From: Salminus brasiliensis
Lineage: Eukaryota > Chordata > Actinopteri > Characiformes > Bryconidae
Reading direction: 5' to 3'
Assembly (NCBI RefSeq): GCF_030463535.1
Contig: NC_132878.1
Span: 94,794,339 to 94,858,338, forward strand
DNA length: 64,000 nt
Numbering within the stretch: the stretch's first letter is position 1; each line of letters starts with the position of its first letter. Under the pieces are notes generated by a model that saw only the letters and a program-made list of their open reading frames with translations, ran no database searches and was not told the origin of the DNA. Position numbers and translations under genes: made by a program. Positions 45,900 to 58,218 of this stretch are shown in pieces.

Positions 45900-46640
45900 T
45901 GCATTTAAGTTTAGCAAACGCTCTTCTCCAGAGCGACTTACAGAAGTGCTTCACTGTCACTCAGAAAATCCCCTTATCTAGTTTATATAGACTAGAATCC
46001 AGAAGATCCTCTAATCTTAGACTCTACTGAATACAGAAGTCAGTCTGAAGACACAATCCTCCACACACTCTACACTCTGCACACTGAGTCCTCTCAGAAG
46101 AGGAGGAGGGTCTTCAGTCTGGGTTTGAGGACAGCGAGCGTTGGACTCTGCTGTTCGGACACCCAGGAGAAGTTCGTCCCACCACTTCAGTGCAGGACAG
46201 TAAAAAGTCTGGACGCTCGTCTTCCGTGGATCTTAAAGGATGGCGGGTCGAGCCGAGCCGTACTTGAAGCTGGAAGGGCTCTTGGTGCAGATCGGCTTTT
46301 GACCATCGCCATCAAGTACGGAGGGGCTGGCTGGTTTATTCAAAACTTTCCAAGATGACCCATGGAAAAAATGAATTGCCCCTAAACCTACTTTACTACT
46401 TCACTGGACTCTATTTATCGCACATTGCACAACTTGCACACTACAGTCATTATTTATTATCCTCTGTCCGCACTTGTTTGTTTGTGTTGCACTTGTGTCT
46501 TGTATGCACTGTCTATGTTGCACCATGGTCCGGGAGGAACGTTGTTTCGTTTCACTGTGTACTCTGTATGTAGTTGAAATGACAATAAACCCACTTGACT
46601 TGACTTGACTTGACTTGACCTATTTTGTGCCATATTCATC
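45900..46640 (+). mobile_element. Interspersed retroelement with a (TTGAC)n 3' tail
   Basis: It starts near CAAACGCTCTTCTCCAGAGC, a conserved fish repeat motif also at 47890 and 49555, and ends with GAAATGACAATAAACCCACT and then (TGACT)n at about 46593-46618. The ACAATAAA followed by short tandem repeats is typical of the 3' end of LINE-type elements. I see no intact ORF. Confidence 0.5.
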
Positions 46641-46649
46641 AGAAACATC

Positions 46650-47830
46650 TGCAACCAAACGTATCATTGTGACGGCTTACAATGATACTTTTACATCGCT
46701 TAAGGAATTTTTGTCCACTCTTCTATGCACTGTTTTAACAGCTTTAACTGTTTTAATTCAACTACATTAGAGGGTTTTCAGCATAAACTGCATGGTTATG
46801 GTCTTTAAGGTATTCAGGACATTAACAGCACTCCCTTCCAAAACCTTTGGATTATTGTACTGCTGCATAACCCAACTGCGCTTGAACTTCAGCTCATAAA
46901 CTGACAGACGGACAGTCTCCTTCAGGATTTTCTGATCGACAGCAGAATTCATGGTTCCATCAATTAAGTTGTCCAGGTCCTTCAGAAGTAAAGCAACCAG
47001 ACCATCTTGTGACCACGGCCATGTTTGACTGTTGGAATGATGTTATTATGGTGGAACGCAGTGTTCGCTTTACACTGGATGTAACAACACTCATCTTCCA
47101 AAAGGTTTCACCATTGACTGATCAGTCCACAGATATTATCCTCTTGATAAGCCTTGAGGGTCATCTAGATGTTTAGTGGCAAATGCAGGAGCAATTGCAC
47201 AGCAGTGGTTTGCTACTTGCAGATCTCCCATGGATGCTATTGTTGCTCAATGTCTTTCTCATTGTGGAATCGTGTACATTGGCCTTAACTGAGGCAAGTG
47301 AGGCCTGCAGGCCTTTAGATCTTCATCTTTATCTTACCCACCCATAGAGAGCTGTGTGACTGTGGCTTTGGCAGGGATCAAACTCATCAGCTCCCAGTGG
47401 GAGGGCCTTCAGAAAGTAGCCTCACTCAGGTTCACTCTAGTTCCATGTGCTTGAGGAAAACTATGAAGATGGACCAGCAAGACGTTCTGTAAGAACATTT
47501 GTGGAAGCCGTTGTCAAGAAAAACGTGAAGAACTTCTTTTAGTGTTCATGCTTAAATTCATTGACAGAAACTCAGCAGTTTCTACACATTTGGTCTATAC
47601 ATTGGCTCCTCTATACATCCCTGAAACAGCAGCCAGTAGTTCAATCAACTTACCTCGGATATTTTGGCCTATCTAAGTGGAGAAGGATAAACTCTGATGT
47701 CTAATCAGCCCAAATTTGGTTTAAGTGAGCTCACTGCTGCTGGACCATTGAACAGAACCCAGAATGTTAAGTGAACATTTATACAATTAGATATTCAATT
47801 TCCACAACTGTCTGGGTTCTGATTAATGGC
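46650..47830 (-). mobile_element. Decayed DNA transposon-like repeat
   Basis: Segments such as AACTGAGGCAAGTGAGGCCT, CTCCCATGGATGCTATTGTT and GATCAGTCCACAGATATTAT resemble a widespread fish DNA transposon. No frame longer than about 61 codons survives. The boundaries are approximate. Confidence 0.45.
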
Positions 47831-47861
47831 TTATTTGTAAGTTTCATTTATTTCATTTACA

Positions 47862-48080
47862 TTTACGGCATTTAGCAGACGCTCTTATCCAGAGTGACAT
47901 ACAAGGTTATTCATATTACAGAGGTGGGCCAATGTAGTGTTAGGAGTCTTGCCCAAGGACTCTTATTGGTGTAGCGCAGCATGGTCACCCCGACTGGGAA
48001 TCAAACCCTAGTCTCCCACATGGTGTTGTAACTCAGGGGAAGGTAGTGGTGTTATCTGTTGCGCCACACCAACCACTAAG
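47862..48080 (-). mobile_element. tRNA-derived SINE with LINE-like 3' tail
   Basis: On the minus strand: GGTGTGGCGCAACAGATAAC (A box), AGGGTTTGATTCCCAGTCGG (B box), body, and the tail TCTGGATAAGAGCGTCTGCT followed by AAATGCCGTAAATGTAAATG. The tail is shared with LINE-like copies at 45910 and 49540, as expected when a SINE borrows a LINE 3' end. Confidence 0.75.
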
Positions 48081-48579
48081 TATCATACTTACACTAAGTA
48101 AGTATCATACGCTCAATATTCAGCAGCTCCTGTAAGTTATGGTAACTCCTCGTGACTCATGCATCATTTAGTTACGAGAGAGTGAGGATCAGGCCATGTT
48201 TTCATATTAAGAAATATTTATCAGCTGAGCTCGGTACTCTGACGCAGGACTACATTTCTTACAGTTTCCCTGAATGTAAGTCACTAATTAGAGGAATATT
48301 TATATGTAATTAATCCAAATGACTGAATTCTGATCATTCTGAGTATTTCTACAGTGCTGAAGTGAAATCAGTGTTTTTAGTTTGATGTAGCTCCTAGGAA
48401 CAGGATGAAGGCTGAAGGTAGTGCACTTCTAACCCTAGGACACAAGAATGTCTTCATTGGTCATTATATTTACCCTGAAAACATGGGGCAGAAATCATGA
48501 ATGGCAGCTCAGTGACTGTAAAGGACTATTTTTATGAATACGTATCAAGCCAGCGATACCAGTACCAGAAATAGCAAAG

Positions 48580-48850
48580 AAAAAAAAATTTATGTAGGCC
48601 AGCATCAGGGGTTTGAATCTGATGCGGGCAGCAGCTACAGGAAGCCAGTGAAGAGGGTACACAGCAGAGGAGTCACATAGCTGAACTTCGAGGTGTTGAA
48701 TCCTGGATCAATTGCAGGGGTCTGATGGTGCACAAAGGAAGACCAACCAGAAGGAAGCCGCAGTAGTCAAGTCTCGAAGTGACAAGAGACTGAACAGGTG
48801 GAATTCTCTGGATGTAGAAAAGGAGAAATCTGCATGACTGGGTCATCCAT
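48580..48850. mobile_element. Interspersed repeat fragment
   Basis: Contains GGAAGCCAGTGAAGAGGGTA and CCAGAAGGAAGCCGCAGTAG, typical of the body of a common fish retroelement whose tail motif occurs at 45910 and 49540. No ORF. Confidence 0.4.
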
Positions 48851-48889
48851 GACTACATCAGGGCTTCTTGCTTTCTTGCTACTTCGTCC

Positions 48890-49510
48890 AGTCCGTATTC
48901 AGCAGACGCACCCTTGGCCACAATCACAGCAGTGAGAATAGGTCTCACTCAGGCTTGTACATCTGGACACTGCAACTTTACTCCATTCCTCATTTCAAAA
49001 CTGCTCAAGCTCCGTCAGCTTGCAGAAGGATCGGGCCTTGAGTTCTGGGCTTTGACTCGGTCACTCCAGAACCTTCTCTTTGTTGTCTTCAAACTATTTC
49101 CGAGTAGCGTTCACTGTGTGCTTCAGATCACTGCTGGAAAAGAAATCTTCTCTTAAGTCATAGTTCTCCTGCAGGCTGAATCAGATCGTCTCGATATTTG
49201 GCTGCATTCATTTAACCCTCTACCTAAACAAGCCTTTCAGGGCCTGCCGCCGAGATGCATCCCCACAGCCTGATGCTGCCTCACCCGTACTTCATGAGGG
49301 AGGGTATGCATGTGGTGACGTGCAGCGTTTGGTGTTCATTAAACATAGCGACTTGTCTGATGGCCAAAAAGGTCCATTTCGGTCTCATCAGGCCAAAGAA
49401 CCTTCTTCCAGCTGACCCTGGAGTCTCCCTCATGCCTTTGGGTGAACTGCCGCTCTCCCATAAAGCTTTGATGGGTGAAGATCCCAGGCAACAGTTGTCC
49501 AAGGGGGTGA
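48890..49510. mobile_element. Decayed DNA transposon-like repeat
   Basis: CTCCATTCCTCATTTCAAAA, CATCCCCACAGCCTGATGCT and GGTCTCATCAGGCCAAAGAA resemble antisense Tc1-like transposase sequence. Short broken frames only. Confidence 0.45.
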
Positions 49511-49516
49511 ATACCA

Positions 49517-49720
49517 TTTACATTTACATTTACATTTACATTTACGGCATTTAGCAGACGTTCTTATCCAGAGCAACTTACAAAGTGCTTTGCTATTTAC
49601 AAGAAAACCTTAGCTAATTAGAATAGACTAATAATTCAAAAGATACCTCTAAGCTTAGACATTGCTAAACACAATACAATACCACTGATAGGTGATAGGA
49701 GGGTCTTTCAAAAAATAATA
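49517..49720. mobile_element. Interspersed repeat with (TTTACA)n end
   Basis: (TTTACA)n then CGGCATTTAGCAGACGTTCT and TATCCAGAGCAACTTACAAA, the same conserved tail as 47862 and 45910, here with a different downstream body. Confidence 0.6.
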
Positions 49721-50091
49721 TGCACAAATTATTAATGTCATATTTATATAAACACACAATACCCATTTCAGAACACCCCCCTTCTTCTAGATTTATTGAC
49801 AGGTTTGTAGCAACTTCAGGTGCCCAACTAAAATAAAAATGGGTTTTGTCCAGTAGTGTCCCTTACATGCAAAAATCTCCCAAAAAACGTATCTCCAAAA
49901 ATGGAAATTTACCACAAAAGAAAAGAAACTTTTAAAAACATTTCATTCCTAATCATTCTTGAGCATTTTTATTGGTCCATTCATCAAGAAATTCTGATAC
50001 AATATATAAAAAAACAACTTTTAGAAATTTCAGGAGATGGCCTAGGAACTGGGATCTCAATATTAGATGATGACATAAGCAATACATTACA

Positions 50092-50440
50092 TGGACAAAA
50101 GTATTGGGACACCTACACATTCCACCCACTGGAGATTTTCTGACCTTCCATTCTAAACCCATAGGCTGTATTAATATGGAGCTGGTCCTCCTTTGCTCTA
50201 AGCTCTACCAGCAGCAGCAGGTCTGGAGCTCTGCTGCAGTTATTGAGTCAGTTGGAGGCTTTTCTGCACTCTGCTCTGAGCTCAGCACTCGGCCCTGACC
50301 CCGCTCTGTAACTTTACGTGGTCTGATAGACACTCGGTGGACACTGAGCTGCTCTCTGTGAGCTGTTCCTCCTAAACTCTTCCACTGTTCAATAATAACA
50401 CCACTCACAGCTGATGGAGGAAGATCTAGGAGGGTGAAAC
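50092..50440 (+). mobile_element. MITE fragment with GGACAAAAGTATTGGGACACC end
   Basis: One terminal repeat is clear at 50092-50116. The body (AGCTCTACCAGCAGCAGCAG, GTCAGTTGGAGGCTTTTCTG) differs from the other copies, so it is a second subfamily. The right end is not found. Confidence 0.6.
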
Positions 50441-51457
50441 TAGGTTTACCAGTAAAGGGTATGTTTTGACCTGGATGACCAGCTTTTTCACCTCTTTGAC
50501 CATCAAAGACCAGCTTAGACCATCTGAAACCAGCAAAAGTTGGTTCTGAGGTGGGAATACTGTGTGCAAAAGCTACAGCAGACCTACTGAATTAACGCTC
50601 ACCCTCGACTCCTCGTCCTGCTGGATGGCAGACCGAAACACTGAACCAAAGGGGCCAAAACTGTAGACTGGGCTCCTGCAGGCAGAGTACAGTTCCTTTA
50701 GTTAGCCACTAGAGGGAGAAAATCCTCCAGAAATCCTCCATTGGCATTAATATGAAGACCTACAATTTATGGCCAAAGGTATGTAGACACCTGACCATCA
50801 CACTTCAATATATTGCCAAAAGTAAGAGGACAATTACATATTTATGGACATCCAATTCCAAAACCATGGGTATTAATATGAAGTTTGCATGTTAGGCACA
50901 TTTTACCTGTATGTGGCTGCAAATGCACTCTTCACTCTTTAAAATGAAATGTTGTTTAAGAGTTCCATAAAAAAGGTAGTGAGGACAACTCAAACAGACC
51001 TTTGAATGGTTAATAGTGTTTTTACACACCAGTAGAAACTTTTATATGATTCTTTATCCCACCAAAAAGTTCCACTATTGTTACGAGAACCTAAAGACCC
51101 ATTTTTAAACAAAAGGTCCTTTGAACAAAGCCCCCAAAGCTATAGAATAATCATGAGGGGCTTAAACTGTTGGAGCAGGGAATGTTTAAAACCAGGTCAG
51201 GACAGCAGGTTCCCAAGACTTTATGCCCTAAAGGAACCACATCTGAAAATGAGATTAGCAAGTGGGAAGAACCCTTTAAAGGGTTAAAGACTCTTCACAA
51301 AATGAAAGGATCCTCTTAAAACATTATATTATGTGGAGGATCTTTATCGGTCATTTCAAAAACTGTTAAATCATACAATTCTAAAAGAATACACTAATCC
51401 TAAGAATGTTTCATCTTACATGCATCTTACATAAATATGTACATATGTATATGTATG

Positions 51458-51459
<2 letters not shown>

Positions 51460-51495
<36 letters not shown>

Positions 51496-51815
51496 CACTA
51501 TTTCATCTCTGTATATATATTTGTATATTTGTATTCTGTACTTTTTTTTGCTTATATTTCTATATTTTCATTTTTATATTCTATTCTTTAACTTAAATGT
51601 AACTTATTCTATTTTTATTTTCTTCATTTTTATTTTATTTTTCTTTTGCACTTTACTTTATTAAGTTAAGGTTTAGTTAAGTTTAAATGTAGATTTTTAT
51701 TGTATAGCTTGATGTGAGCAGACTGTCAAAAAAAGCATTTCACTGCAAGTTATACTGTGTATGACTATGTATGTGACAAATAAAATTTGATTTGATTTTG
51801 ATTTTTTTTTTTTTA
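51460..51815. repeat. (AC)n tract, T-rich DNA and poly(T)
   Basis: (AC)n at about 51466-51488, then an AT-rich stretch and TATGTGACAAATAAAATTTG near 51770-51790, which resembles the 3' end of a retroelement. No gene. Confidence 0.6.
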
Positions 51816-51971
51816 CATTTTTTCAATGTTTAAAGATCAGATTTCTACTTCCTACACACACTAACTGTAATACTGACCAGAAACGTGTGACTGTAAACTT
51901 GGTCAGTAAAGTATTTACTTGTATTTATTTGTATTTACAACTCTAAAAAAAAACAACAAAAAAAAAAAACT

Positions 51972-52795
51972 GCTGAACGTCTACAGCGGTGGAGACAAGG
52001 AAAAACCTTGGACAACCTGCTGAAGTTTACCTTCAACTAGGGCTGCACGATATACTGATAATCATTTCACAATATTGACCAAACAAGTCTTCTAACTAAT
52101 CATTATGTGAGAATTCTGACCAATCACAGAATCAGATGAGTCATATGACTTTATATGGCTTTTTCATTTAAATGTCATAAGTCTTTTATTTTAGTTAAAA
52201 AAATTGTATCTGATAATTGTTCGATTTCTTAATACCATTTTTTCATTGTCCGATACTGATAAAACCTTGAGCGTTGGCTAAAACTGATCCAATATTCCCT
52301 CTTCATAAATGAGCTGATTTTAATTTAAACTCTTCTCTTAGGATGAGCATCTAGACGTAGGCAGTCATGCTAAAGCTCTTCGATATCCCATCCATGATTT
52401 TCTTCTGCCATCAACCCAATGCAGATACCAGTAGAGATATGCCATGCCAGGTTTGGTGACCACTGGTACAACCCTTGATTCTAGCGTGATTCACCACTAG
52501 CCGAAACTGATCCGATACTGCCTGTTTAAGATTAGTCATTTCGAATTTAAATTCACTTTAAAGATGAGCATCTAAAAGTAGGCCGTCATGGTAAATCTAC
52601 TCCAGATCAGATCAACTCTTTTTCCTCTCTGATATCTCATCCACGATTTTCTTCTGCTATCAACCCAATGCAGATAATCCTAGAGATATCTCATCGCTAT
52701 TTCAAACTACATTACGTTGGGGGTATGCTAAGGTCTGAGAGCAGGTTTGGTGACCCCTGGAACAGCCCTGATTCAAGCATGATTCAGAATGGGAA
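51972..52795. repeat. Interspersed repeat with an internal partial tandem copy
   Basis: ACGTCTACAGCGGTGGAGAC, GGACAACCTGCTGAAGTT and GGCTGCACGATATA begin a unit matching 54205-54715. A partial second unit starts at about 52510 (GATGAGCATCTAAAAGTAGG, CATCCACGATTTTCTTCTGC). The CTAGGGCTGCACGATAT motif resembles hAT MITE ends. Confidence 0.65.
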
Positions 52796-52841
52796 GGGGT
52801 GGGAAAAATAAATCACAAGAAGGGTCTCAAAAGCAAAGCTT

Positions 52842-52847
52842 TTTATT
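52842..52847 (-). terminator. Candidate poly(A) signal for the Argonaute transcript
   Basis: The plus strand reads TTTATT within GCTTTTTATTGCAAG; the minus strand is thus GCAATAAAAAGC. Cleavage would fall about 10-30 nt downstream, near 52812-52832. Repeat DNA begins immediately beyond, which fits a gene end. Confidence 0.45.
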
Positions 52848-54204
52848 GCAAGTATTAGTGAAAGATACACTTCAAACTGAGGCAAAGCAACACTAAAAGG
52901 CCATTAAATCTACAGAGAGAGAGAGAGAGTTACAAAACATACATAAGAAATACATTTAAAGGTAAAATAAAAAGACCCCTTGGTACATCAGAGAATCTTT
53001 GCAACACAGAGAGAGGAAGAGAGAGGGGAAGACAGAGGCATAGAGCTCCGGATAAAGGATCCTGGACATTTAAACATTCGTGAGGAACGTCCTCGTGACG
53101 CAAAGGCCTCCGCATCGTCCGTCAAGTCTTGAAGGACACTTTGCTGAAAGAGTGCCGTCGCGAGCGTGCTTTGGTTCCTTTAAGGGACGAAACGTTCGGG
53201 TGTTCGGAGAGTAAAGATAACACTGTCATGGAGTTCGGAGCCCGACGGCTGGGCGGACGCGAAAAAGGACGTTATGTTTGGAGGAAATAAAAGGAGGAGA
53301 TCTTTCGTGTTCTGCTGTTGGGTACTGCTAAGCACTGTCCTCGACAACAGCAGGACAAGCTTTCACAGTCCTGGTTTGGAATGCTGGAGACTGACTTCTA
53401 GTTTCTCAGTAAACTTGACTTGTAAACAATCCTCGGATTTCGGAAAACTCGTCAAGTCCTTTCGCGCCTGAACTCCACGGGAGCTGTATGCCTCCGCCAC
53501 CCCTGCACAAAATTAACTAGTGGCCGACAAATAGACCTGCGATAAATGACAAGACGATGTTTTGTTTGTTTTTGTTACGTAATACAGACGATGTTGTCTC
53601 GTATGTCGGGTCTGTCGCCGTCTTATTCTTGCTGGACTGGAGGAGCCATAATGGGGACAAATGTTACATATTCACACATCTGGATTTGCTCTTGCAGCAC
53701 GCTTAGTGGTTTATAAAGGAGATAAGATGCCACTGGGATGAACTGGGGAGGAGAGGGGGTGGGGTTAGTATGCTTCTCTATATAACTAAGGCATTTAAAG
53801 GAAATCATCAAAATTCGACAACATAAAGAGTACAGTTAAGGCTGAGGCTCATGTAGTCAGAGTGGAATGGGACTCATGGATTTGCTTCTTCTTCCTCCTC
53901 CTCCTCTCTCGTTTCTTTAAAAAGGCTCTGGCACAAAGACGACTGAACTCGAGCACGCAACCACGAACTTCCCGCCCAAAAAAGCCGAGGGAGTTTCTAT
54001 GGCGGAGAGTTTAGCAGCTCTGGTTTGAAACACGTCAGCTTTTTTTTTCTTAAACTTTATTACTGTAAATTAAAGTGAAGTCAGTGTGGTTCTCTGTCCC
54101 CTAAAACGAAGAGACGCAGCACATGGGGGCGAGAGGAGCTTCTTTACGACTTGTTGAGAAATTTTGCGGGAATGGATGGATGGGGGGGTGAATTATCGCC
54201 GATA

Positions 54205-54715
54205 TGGCGAACGTCTACAACGATGGAGACCAAGCAAACTCCTGGACAACCTGCTGAAGTTCAGCTCCATCTAATGCTGCACGATATATATATAGTTAAC
54301 CCTATCTCAATATTGACCTTAAAGGTCAAAATGAGGCTTCTCACCAATCATAACGTGAGAATTCTGACCACAAAAATCAGATGAGCGATATCTGATAATT
54401 GTCCGATTTCCAAATACCAATTTGTCAGTGTCTAATACCAATATTAAAACCTTGAGCACTGTCCGAAACTGATCCGATGCCTCCTCTTTAAAATGAGCTG
54501 ATTTTTAATTTAAACTCTTCTCTTAGGATGAGCATCTAAACATAGGCCATCATGCTAAAGCTCTCAGAGATTCCATCCATGATTTTTTTCTGCCATCAAC
54601 CCAATACAAATATGCCATCTCTAGCTGGAACTACATCATGTTGGGGCTGAAGTCCAGGAGCAGGTTTGGTGACCACTGGTACAACACTGATTCAAGCATG
54701 ATTCAGCATGATGGA
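54205..54715. repeat. Second copy of the 51972 repeat
   Basis: AACGTCTACAACGATGGAGA, GGACAACCTGCTGAAGTTCA, GCTGCACGATATATATA and GATGAGCATCTAAACATAGG match 51972-52490 in the same order. It is inside the presumed 3' UTR. Confidence 0.7.
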
Positions 54716-55091
54716 GCCAAAACTTAGAAAATTTGCCACAGATTTCAGAACTTTAAGACGTTTCTCCACAACCTCATCTCAATCACGTCTATCACTGCCC
54801 GCTATACTGATGTGTTTGGGCATAACCCAAGGTTGTCCAAAATCCAGTCCAGTTCAGCTACCCAGCACTATGTAGCTTAGGATTTCTCCTCCTCGAACAC
54901 TCCTGATACAAAAAAAGGGGTCGAGTTGAGAACCCAAATCAGGGAGTTGGGCCACATCCAGTGGCTCTCCTGGGGCCAGCTTTTCAACACCCGACAGAAC
55001 TGTGATACCACAGAAGCCACCTTTGCGTTCTGAGGAACATTTCAACACATGACTCTTTAAAAGAAGTACAAACTAATCTCCATCTGCCACA

Positions 55092-55585
55092 TACACTATA
55101 CGGACAAAAGTATTGGGACACCCACTTTCGTATTAAATCAAGGGTATTAAAAAGCTCTTTTTTCTGCTTTTGTTGGAGTAACTGTCTCGACCGTCCAGGG
55201 AAGAAAGCTTTCTACTAGATTTTGGAGGAGCATCAGCGTGAAGATTTGATTGCATTCAGTGACAGGAGCAACAGTGAGTGAGATCAAGATGTTATATGAT
55301 CACCACCCCACCTCATCATCCCCAACGTATTTTAAAAGTATCGGATGGAGCCCCAACCATCATTCCAGAGACCACAGCTGCTCCACAGCTCAATGCTGCC
55401 CCCCAATAGGCTCATGTTCACCTGCTCCAGAGTGTCCTATTCTACTGGCAGTGCTTTTTTACAGGGACAGCAGACAGGCTGCGAGTGTGCATTCACACAT
55501 CTGTGTCAGCAATGGCTGCAGCATAAAGGAGCTGAATACATCAATTCGAAAGGGTGTCCACAAACATTTGGACATATAGAGTATA
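55092..55585 (+). mobile_element. Tc1/mariner-like MITE, complete copy
   Basis: The left end TACACTATACGGACAAAAGT pairs with the right end, inverted TATACTCTATATGTCCAAAT, and both continue into GGACACC. The ends in TA fit Tc1/mariner target duplication. 494 bp, no ORF, in the presumed Argonaute 3' UTR. Confidence 0.85.
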
Positions 55586-55589
55586 CAGC

Positions 55590-57760
55590 AGCAAAAGTCT
55601 TCTTCAGGGGACTTCTCATCTGCACAAAAAAGTGCAAAAAGCTGGCCTTTCAGGACTGGATCATATAGCACAATAACGCATACAAGGTAAAGGTAGTTTT
55701 GAAAGGTAGTTTAGGGTGGGTGGGTGTGTTCGTTCGGGATATTAGGGGGTATGTAGGTACCCTTCTTTTGCTCCCCTCCCCCCCTGAATAATGCTGCCTA
55801 CAACGCGGACACTCCAGCCGCACTTTAGCACACTCTCAATAAATACACCATAAAATATTTCGCATATATATTTCTAATATATTAAAAGGAAAAAAAAAAC
55901 ATTTAAATAAGACAACAAAATAAAAAGTTGGCTCAACAAAGAGAAAAAAAAAAGTGTTAAGAGTCACTCACAAAAAAAAAAAAAAAGTCTTACAATTATT
56001 CTTCTTATTCTAAAATAGTTAAGGATAAATGTTGTCAGGCAATTAAATCTAGCATTATACTGTAATCAAAGCAATATTTGCAGTTTTATCTCGTTTAGAA
56101 TAACGTTTTTTTTGCAGCATAACAAGGTGAGTGAGGTGCAGTGTTTTTCGAGATCTCTTGTAGAGAGGTATTTTCCTCCTGGACCAACCGACCACCTGAC
56201 GGGCACCCACGTGACAAAACACACGCCAAAAGGGGGAGAGTAGGGTGGGTATGGGTGGTGAATCTGAAGACTGACCCTACCTCTCTAAGTCACATGTGAA
56301 ACGTAATTAAAAAATAGATTTATATATTTATATTTATATATATATATATATATAGACGCTATCTGTAAGTACGTATCTATAGGGCATTGCACGAGAGAAA
56401 GAGAGAGAAAGAGTCCGGGACAGAGATGTGACCGGGCCACCTAAACCTACCCGACTGACGGGACTTTCTGCCAGGTTGGAAATCACCCAAGCTCGGCCAC
56501 GGTGGGGGAAACTTTCGCTTCCTGAATGATCAACCGCTATACAGAGTGGTTCCACACACGCCTCAGCGGCCTGACGCCTTCTGCTTATCGTCAGCTCGAT
56601 CTGGAGGAGAACATGACAGAAAGGGTTTGGAGGAAACCGAAAGAAAGGAGCAGAAAGCAAGGCGGCCGTTGCTTTCCGTTCTGGGTGGCAGTCTTTAAAG
56701 TGCTGTGCTAGGCTTTCCTCTACAGGGTCAGGGCCCGCTGTCCACCTCCCCTCCCAACCCCTCCCGCCTCCCCCTGTGTCGAATATAGCGCATTCACCTG
56801 TGCCAGCATGTGTATTGGTCCGGACTCCTAACACGCCATGATGATAGAGCTTTTTTAACTGTATGTCCATATACTTGGCATATGTCGTCTTCGTCGTCAC
56901 GTCTGAATATGACCGGAGACGTCATTATGAGTCTCTCTTTGTCTTTTGATAGAAGTGTGTATGAAGGTATGTGTGTGTGTGCGGTGTTTGTGTAGTCATA
57001 TTTGTGTGTGTGTGGGTGCGGGTGGATGTGCGGGCGCAAAAAACGTTTGCAAGGTACGATAGAGACCGCTCGGCTGTTTGATCTTCGATCTGTCACTTTA
57101 GGTTCGTATTCTTCAGCACCATCGTGAGGAAAGGCACTTTCTAAGGGCTTTAAGCTCTGCTTTAGGTTCTAAACTGAGACCTTTTCAACTCCACACTTAA
57201 AAAAAAAAGAAAGAAAGATTTTATAAACAAGGACGTCATGCTAAAAGGCTAACAGGCTAACAGGGGAAATGCAAGTCGATGAGATTCGAGATTAAGTGCT
57301 TCGTTAATTTCGTGGCGGTTCTGTCCACCTCAGATGATTCTGAAGCACAGCTAGGGTTCATTCGTTAAGGGCAGGAGACGAAACGCCGGCCCAGAAATAA
57401 CCCACGTAAAACAAGCGTAAAACCCGCGTAAAACAAAAATGCTACACCGAAGTATCTCATCTTCCATGGCGCGTACACACACACACACACACATACACTC
57501 AAACACACACACACACATCTGTGCTACGCACTCATGATCTGCTACCAAACCCTCCTCCTTTCAGCTTCACAAACCCAACAGGACAAACTGCACTGAGACA
57601 GCAAAACCTTGTACCTCCCATTACGAGCCTTTAACTCTCCAAACGCTACGATCGCGCTCAAACCATCTGACGTTGAAATCAGACTAATCTGGAGGCTCTT
57701 CAAACTCTGAAGCACCAATAGTGGTTCCATTATGGAAAGACAAGTTCATCAATAAAGACA
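55590..57760. other. Unique DNA within presumed 3' UTR, no gene
   Basis: AT-rich segments (55850-56130), a (TA)n at about 56334-56354 and GT/CA tracts at 56968-57016 and 57476-57516. The 188-codon minus-strand frame at 56334-56900 has low complexity and no domain. Confidence 0.4.
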
Positions 57761-57764
57761 TTAT

Positions 57765-58210
57765 TAGGGACGTCCCGATCAGGTGATTTTACTCCCCGAT
57801 CCGATCCGAGTCTCGCAAAGCTAGACCAGCTACCAGACGCCTGTGCCGGCCAACATCGCTTTAAGAGTGACGAGGGGAGGGAGCGCGGCCGATTGTGCTC
57901 TCTCCGACTCCGGCTGCTGATGGCAAAGCGGCACGTCTCGGGATTCGAACTTGCGACTCCCGGGACATAGTGGCAGCTCATTAGGCCGCCGAGTCACTCG
58001 GAGCCCTGAAATCACAGGATTACAGTGGGTGAACGTGCTATGATTTGGGTTTCTATAGCACATAGCATTAGCGTTAGCATCCTTCTAGGTTCCTAAGGCT
58101 CGAAAACAGAGCTTGAATCAAAGACTCAGACCTGGATTGGGATTAAAATAGCAGATACCCGATCCATTAAAACACGCCTGGATCCACTGGATCGCATCAG
58201 GACATCCCTA
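57765..58210. mobile_element. hAT-type MITE with perfect 8-bp duplication, carrying a SINE
   Basis: The left end TAGGGACGTCCCGATCAGG pairs with the right end, inverted TAGGGATGTCCTGATGCG. The flanks are GACATTAT (57757-57764) and GACATTAT (58211-58218), an exact 8-bp duplication. A SINE occupies the middle. Confidence 0.88.
57828..58006 (-). mobile_element. tRNA-derived SINE nested in the hAT MITE
   Basis: On the minus strand: GGGCTCCGAGTGACTCGGCG (A-box region), GCAAGTTCGAATCCCGAGAC (B box) and CATCAGCAGCCGGAGTCGGA in the body. Related copies are at 13485 and 11395. Confidence 0.75.
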
Positions 58211-58218
58211 GACATTAT

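Noticed and set aside
56334-56900. 188-codon minus-strand ORF
   Set aside because: Low-complexity, no domain, ends in a (TA)n tract, and sits in the presumed Argonaute 3' UTR.
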